From an uncultured Kingella sp. (GTDB lineage: Bacteria > Pseudomonadota > Gammaproteobacteria > Burkholderiales > Neisseriaceae): a DNA stretch of 26,637 bases. The notes under the pieces were generated by a model. That model had not been told where the DNA came from. It searched no databases and worked only from the letters and a program-made list of their open reading frames with translations. This document shows positions 23,480 to 26,637 of this stretch, piece after piece. The stretch covers positions 1-26,637 of the forward strand of contig CAKARD010000005.1 in the NCBI GenBank assembly GCA_916720425.1, given 5' to 3'. The number at the start of each line of letters is the position of its first letter. Position 1 is the stretch's first letter. The position numbers and the translations under genes are program-made.

Positions 23480-25189
23480 ATGCATTTGCTCTCGCTATTG
23501 ACTGCCCTAGCTGATGGCACACCTCGTCATATTACTGAATTAGCACAATTGGCACAGTGCGCTCCACAACAATTAAACGCTATTTGGCAATCTTCCCCCA
23601 ATCATATTCGCCCACTATTACGCCAATTAGATGGGGGATATTGGCGTCTATCGCGTCCAATTGCTTTGTTAGCTCATTTATCACATGATTCATTTGATAT
23701 ACACGTGGTGCAAGAAACCACTTCTAGCAATGATATTTTGTTAGAACAAGCACGAATTGGCGAAAACATTCATCGTACAATTATTATTGCTAACACCCAA
23801 ACCCAAGGACGGGGCAGACAAGGAAAAACATGGCAAACCCATATTGGTGAATGCCTCACTATGAGTGTAGGTTGGTCATTCTCTTTACCACAAGCGCAAC
23901 TAAATGCACTTGCCCCACTCACCGCCCTAGCCTGTCAAAAAGCTTTAATGCAACATGGTTGCATAACACAAATCAAGTGGCCCAATGATTTAATGGTAGG
24001 TTTGGACAAACTAGGTGGTATTTTAATCGAAACCGTGCGTAAAAATGGTGTTACCCACGTGATTGTAGGTATAGGTATCAATTTTATGCTTCCACAACAT
24101 GTTGATAATGCTGCTGCTTTTTTGAATATTAGTCCCAAAAAAACAACGATACAAGATTTAATTTATAGCATCTTATTTCAACTGGAAACCTTATATCAGC
24201 AATTTGAACACCATGGTTTTGAGGCATTCATAGCAGATTATGAATCCGTGCATCGTGACCAACTACAAGAAATTTATTTATTACAAGGTGAACATATTAT
24301 CACACAAGGCCGTGTATTGGGTATCAATACAAATGGTGCCTTGCGTCTGATGACAGAACAAGGCGAACAACATATTGTTAGTGGTGAAATCAGTTTACGT
24401 CGTCCCGAGCAAATCGCTATTATTGAAACGCCCAATGTTTCTAAACATTATTTATTATTAGACGCGGGCAATAGTCGGTTAAAATGGGCTTGGGTAGAAG
24501 AAGGACATATCGTACACAAAGCGCATGCACCTTATCGAGATTTATCGCGTTTGCAACAAGAATGGCAAGAATACCATCACACTTATACTAAAATTTATGG
24601 TTCCGCTGTATGCGGAAAATTAAAACAATCCGTGGTAGAACAAATGTTACCACTATACAGCGTAACATGGTTGCCTTCTATGCCCAAAGCCTTTGGTATT
24701 ATCAACCACTATCGCCTGCCCGAAACTCACGGTGCAGATCGCTGGTTTAATGCTTTGGGTAGTCGTAAATTTACACGTAATGCTTGTGTTATTGTTAGTT
24801 GCGGCACCGCAGTAACCATAGATGCATTGACACATGACAATCATTATTTGGGTGGCAGTATTTTGCCAGGATTTCATCTAATGCGAGAAGCATTGACACA
24901 AAATACTGCACAATTAAATAAAAATGAAGGGGCATATTATCCCTTCCCTACTACCACTAATAATGCCATTACTACAGGTATGGTAGATGCCATATGTGGC
25001 GCTATGATATTAATGCACAAACGATTACAAGAACGTCAACCTAATATGGCGGTAGATGTTATCTTAACAGGTGGAGGCGCATATAAAATTATGCAACATT
25101 TGCCTAAAACATTCAGTACCAACCATACAATTAAAATTGTGGAAAATTTGGTAATTTTTGGACTTTTAAATTGGATTGAACATCAATGA
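23480..25189 (+). CDS. birA: Bifunctional biotin--protein ligase / type III pantothenate kinase
   Basis: This 569-residue fusion joins two coenzyme enzymes. The N-terminal part (about 1-310) is BirA: a short HTH-like domain (1-65), then ETTSSND, GRGRQGKTW (110-118), KWPNDLMV (166-173) and GGILIET, which bind biotin and ATP to biotinylate the carrier protein of acetyl-CoA carboxylase. The C-terminal part (about 322-569) is CoaX, which phosphorylates pantothenate in CoA synthesis: DAGNSRLKW (328-336), THGADRW (416-422), SCGTAVTID (440-448) and GGSILPGFHLM (458-468). The same BirA-CoaX fusion is known in Neisseria and supports placement in that family. It overlaps the next gene by four bases (ATGA). 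Confidence 0.96.
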   Translation: MHLLSLLTALADGTPRHITELAQLAQCAPQQLNAIWQSSPNHIRPLLRQLDGGYWRLSRPIALLAHLSHDSFDIHVVQETTSSNDILLEQARIGENIHRTIIIANTQTQGRGRQGKTWQTHIGECLTMSVGWSFSLPQAQLNALAPLTALACQKALMQHGCITQIKWPNDLMVGLDKLGGILIETVRKNGVTHVIVGIGINFMLPQHVDNAAAFLNISPKKTTIQDLIYSILFQLETLYQQFEHHGFEAFIADYESVHRDQLQEIYLLQGEHIITQGRVLGINTNGALRLMTEQGEQHIVSGEISLRRPEQIAIIETPNVSKHYLLLDAGNSRLKWAWVEEGHIVHKAHAPYRDLSRLQQEWQEYHHTYTKIYGSAVCGKLKQSVVEQMLPLYSVTWLPSMPKAFGIINHYRLPETHGADRWFNALGSRKFTRNACVIVSCGTAVTIDALTHDNHYLGGSILPGFHLMREALTQNTAQLNKNEGAYYPFPTTTNNAITTGMVDAICGAMILMHKRLQERQPNMAVDVILTGGGAYKIMQHLPKTFSTNHTIKIVENLVIFGLLNWIEHQ

Positions 25190-25734
25190 AATGGCTATTT
25201 GCAACCCTTGTTGGGCTTAATTTAATCGTATTTGCAGGCATGATCGCAACAAAAATTTATAAAAATAATCAGCCTATTGCTGTTCAAGCCCCCGCTCCCA
25301 TCGCACCAACGCAGCCACCTGTTGTCATTAATATGGGAGGCACCAGTCTAACTGCGCCCACAGCAAGCCCAAATACAACTAACACAAGTAAAACCCCACA
25401 ATCAGCTCGGGTAGCCACACCCAGTAAACCTGCACCAACCCACAAACCTACAATAGAAAAAGCAGAAGCACCCAGCGAACCTCAAGTCAAATATCGCAAC
25501 TGTTCTGCACGTGTATCTATGCCCGAAGATGATTATCATCGAATTAAAGGTTTATTGGCGCGCTTTCCTCATGCGGCTACACGCCAAGTGGTGCAGGGTG
25601 GAGAAGAGGGAGACAGTCAAATTTCTTCGCGTATGAATGTATTATTTATGTCATTAAGTGATGAGGACGCTAATACTGTTCAAGGTATTGTAGGACGTTA
25701 TGGCTCACTCAATCGCGCACCATGTCATCAATAG
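25186..25734 (+). CDS. Membrane-anchored protein with Pro/Thr linker and SPOR-like C-terminus
   Basis: A 182-residue protein. One N-terminal membrane segment (about 3-22) is followed by a long Pro/Ala/Thr-rich linker (about 30-100) and a compact C-terminal domain (about 103-182), which should be periplasmic. The domain contains CSARVSMPEDDYHRIKGLLARFP and ends NRAPCHQ. Cys106 and Cys180 could form a disulfide closing the domain. The layout (anchor, disordered linker, about 75-residue domain) is that of SPOR-type cell-wall proteins, but I cannot match the peptidoglycan-binding motif with certainty. The ATGA overlap with birA-coaX implies coupled translation. No clear terminator follows. Confidence 0.72.
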   Translation: MKWLFATLVGLNLIVFAGMIATKIYKNNQPIAVQAPAPIAPTQPPVVINMGGTSLTAPTASPNTTNTSKTPQSARVATPSKPAPTHKPTIEKAEAPSEPQVKYRNCSARVSMPEDDYHRIKGLLARFPHAATRQVVQGGEEGDSQISSRMNVLFMSLSDEDANTVQGIVGRYGSLNRAPCHQ

Positions 25735-25833
25735 CGATGAATACACAAGTATCATAAATCAAAGCCGATAAGACAAAGTAATCAGATCTATTATATAAGT
25801 ATCAATGGTATAAAATAGTGTGATAAAAATGTA

Positions 25834-26448
25834 TTATTTTAATGTATAGAGATGGTTATGTTGTATCATATCCCATACGGCTGGTGTAACACATTTTTGT
25901 ACATAAGCCGTATTGCCTTTTGCCATCGCTTGACGAATTTGACTAGAACTGATGTCCATTATAGAAGCATTTAGCAACTTGATTTCACCCTGATGTAATG
26001 CCCTAATTAACCATTCTTGTAATGGTGTTGGGATGTGCGCTAAATTTTGCCCTGAACGCGCAGCAACAGCAATATGGGTCTGGCGTACTAATACTTGCCA
26101 ATTTTTCCAGGTGTGTAACTGCATTAAACTATCCATACCCATCAACCACCACAGCTGATCACTTGGATAGATCTGTTTAAAAATATTAATGGTATCAATG
26201 GTATAAGTTGCACCATGACGAATCATATCCATATTACTTACAGCAAAGCGTTCATCTTGCGCAATGGCTTCTTGCACCATTTCTAAACGTTGTTGTGCGG
26301 ATGTTTGGGGGCTGTTTTTGTGATAGGGTTCACCTGCTGGCAAAAATAATACCGTATTTAATGCCAATTCATCAGCAAAAGCACGGGCAATATGCAAATG
26401 CCCTTTATGTATTGGATCAAAACTCCCGCCAAATAAACCTATCTTCAT
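25834..26448 (-). CDS. nadD: Nicotinate-nucleotide adenylyltransferase
   Basis: NadD transfers AMP from ATP to nicotinate mononucleotide to make deamido-NAD in NAD synthesis. The 204-residue product begins MKIGLFGGSFDPIHKGHL, the nucleotidyltransferase signature with the HxGH motif (HKGH). The substrate loop FLPAGEPYHK, WWLMGMDSLMQL and the C-terminal ISSSQIR are all family features. Length is usual. Its ATG overlaps the stop of the preceding carbonic anhydrase-like gene by four bases (ATGA), so the two are coupled. In many bacteria nadD is followed by rsfS; here it meets the birA cluster tail to tail. Confidence 0.97.
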   Translation of the reverse strand: MKIGLFGGSFDPIHKGHLHIARAFADELALNTVLFLPAGEPYHKNSPQTSAQQRLEMVQEAIAQDERFAVSNMDMIRHGATYTIDTINIFKQIYPSDQLWWLMGMDSLMQLHTWKNWQVLVRQTHIAVAARSGQNLAHIPTPLQEWLIRALHQGEIKLLNASIMDISSSQIRQAMAKGNTAYVQKCVTPAVWDMIQHNHLYTLK

Positions 26449-26637
26449 AATGCATCCCTCACATTGGTACTAATATTTGTATTTGCCCCATCTTCTATCA
26501 AGGTAAGCTTACCTGTGGCAGGATGCATAATCAAACCATGTACAGCAATGTATTTAGGCATCAGTGGATGATAACGAATCAAACGCACAGTATGACGCAC
26601 ACTATCTTCCACATTATCAAAACCTGTGAGCCACGCA
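26445..26637 (-). CDS. Carbonic anhydrase-like protein, C-terminal part (cut by window edge)
   Basis: The reverse strand is open from the window edge to a TGA at 26445-26447, giving the last 63 residues of a protein. They read GFDNVEDSVRHTVRLIRYHPLMPKYIAVHG..., then HPATGKLTLIEDG. The 'S-V-R-H... HPL-P--I-VHG---...TGKL' pattern matches the C-terminal end of beta-class carbonic anhydrases, which hydrate CO2 to bicarbonate. The zinc ligands lie upstream, outside the window, so activity cannot be judged. The stop overlaps the nadD start, showing they share a transcript. Confidence 0.65.
   Translation of the reverse strand, partial: AWLTGFDNVEDSVRHTVRLIRYHPLMPKYIAVHGLIMHPATGKLTLIEDGANTNISTNVRDAL

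Overview
The window looks like chromosome from a low-GC betaproteobacterium, most likely a member of the Neisseriaceae. Three things point there: a biotin ligase and a type III pantothenate kinase fused in one polypeptide (a known Neisseria arrangement), an AcnB-type aconitase of Neisseria length, and two exact copies of AGGCAGCCTGCA, the DNA uptake word described for Kingella. Most genes are housekeeping, are AT-rich and use TTA for leucine. There is no phage, insertion sequence, CRISPR array or rRNA operon.

Layout. 1-2683: the 5' part of dnaX (cut by the window edge) and hemA, both on the minus strand. 2883-3814: pdxH and a small DUF3079 gene. 4152-8455: aat overlapping an HsrA-like MFS transporter, then a TauE/SafE-family permease and an NCS2 purine permease closed by a strong terminator. 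8534-8737: a small secreted Lys/His/Ala-rich protein. 9012-12386: acnB and rnc. 12449-17257 (minus): rimP-nusA-infB, with a promoter and a terminator-like hairpin in its short leader. 17489-17573: tRNA-Leu(CAA) with its own promoter. 17630-17980 (minus): an orphan small gene. 18206-22370: a tight five-gene operon. 22417-22492: tRNA-Phe. 22550-25734: a YpfJ-type zinc peptidase, birA-coaX and an overlapping membrane-anchored protein. 25834-26637 (minus): nadD preceded by the tail of a carbonic anhydrase-like gene.

The most interesting region is 18206-22370. It encodes a membrane-anchored protein with FimV-like repeats, a receiver-like protein with a basic amphipathic tail, a small Ras-like GTPase of the GTPGQERF type, a protein with a winged-helix-like N-terminus and a divergent roadblock-like C-terminus, and a canonical roadblock/LC7 protein. 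The parts are those of a GTPase switch (MglA/MglB-like logic) tied to a FimV-like polar or pilus scaffold. Its job is inferred from its parts and not proven by the sequence.

A second signal is patchy composition. acnB and the GTPase-to-C-terminal part of infB are clearly richer in GC and in TTG leucine codons than their neighbours (rnc, nusA and the N-terminal part of infB), and each carries one of the two exact uptake words. This fits import of these segments by transformation from a relative.
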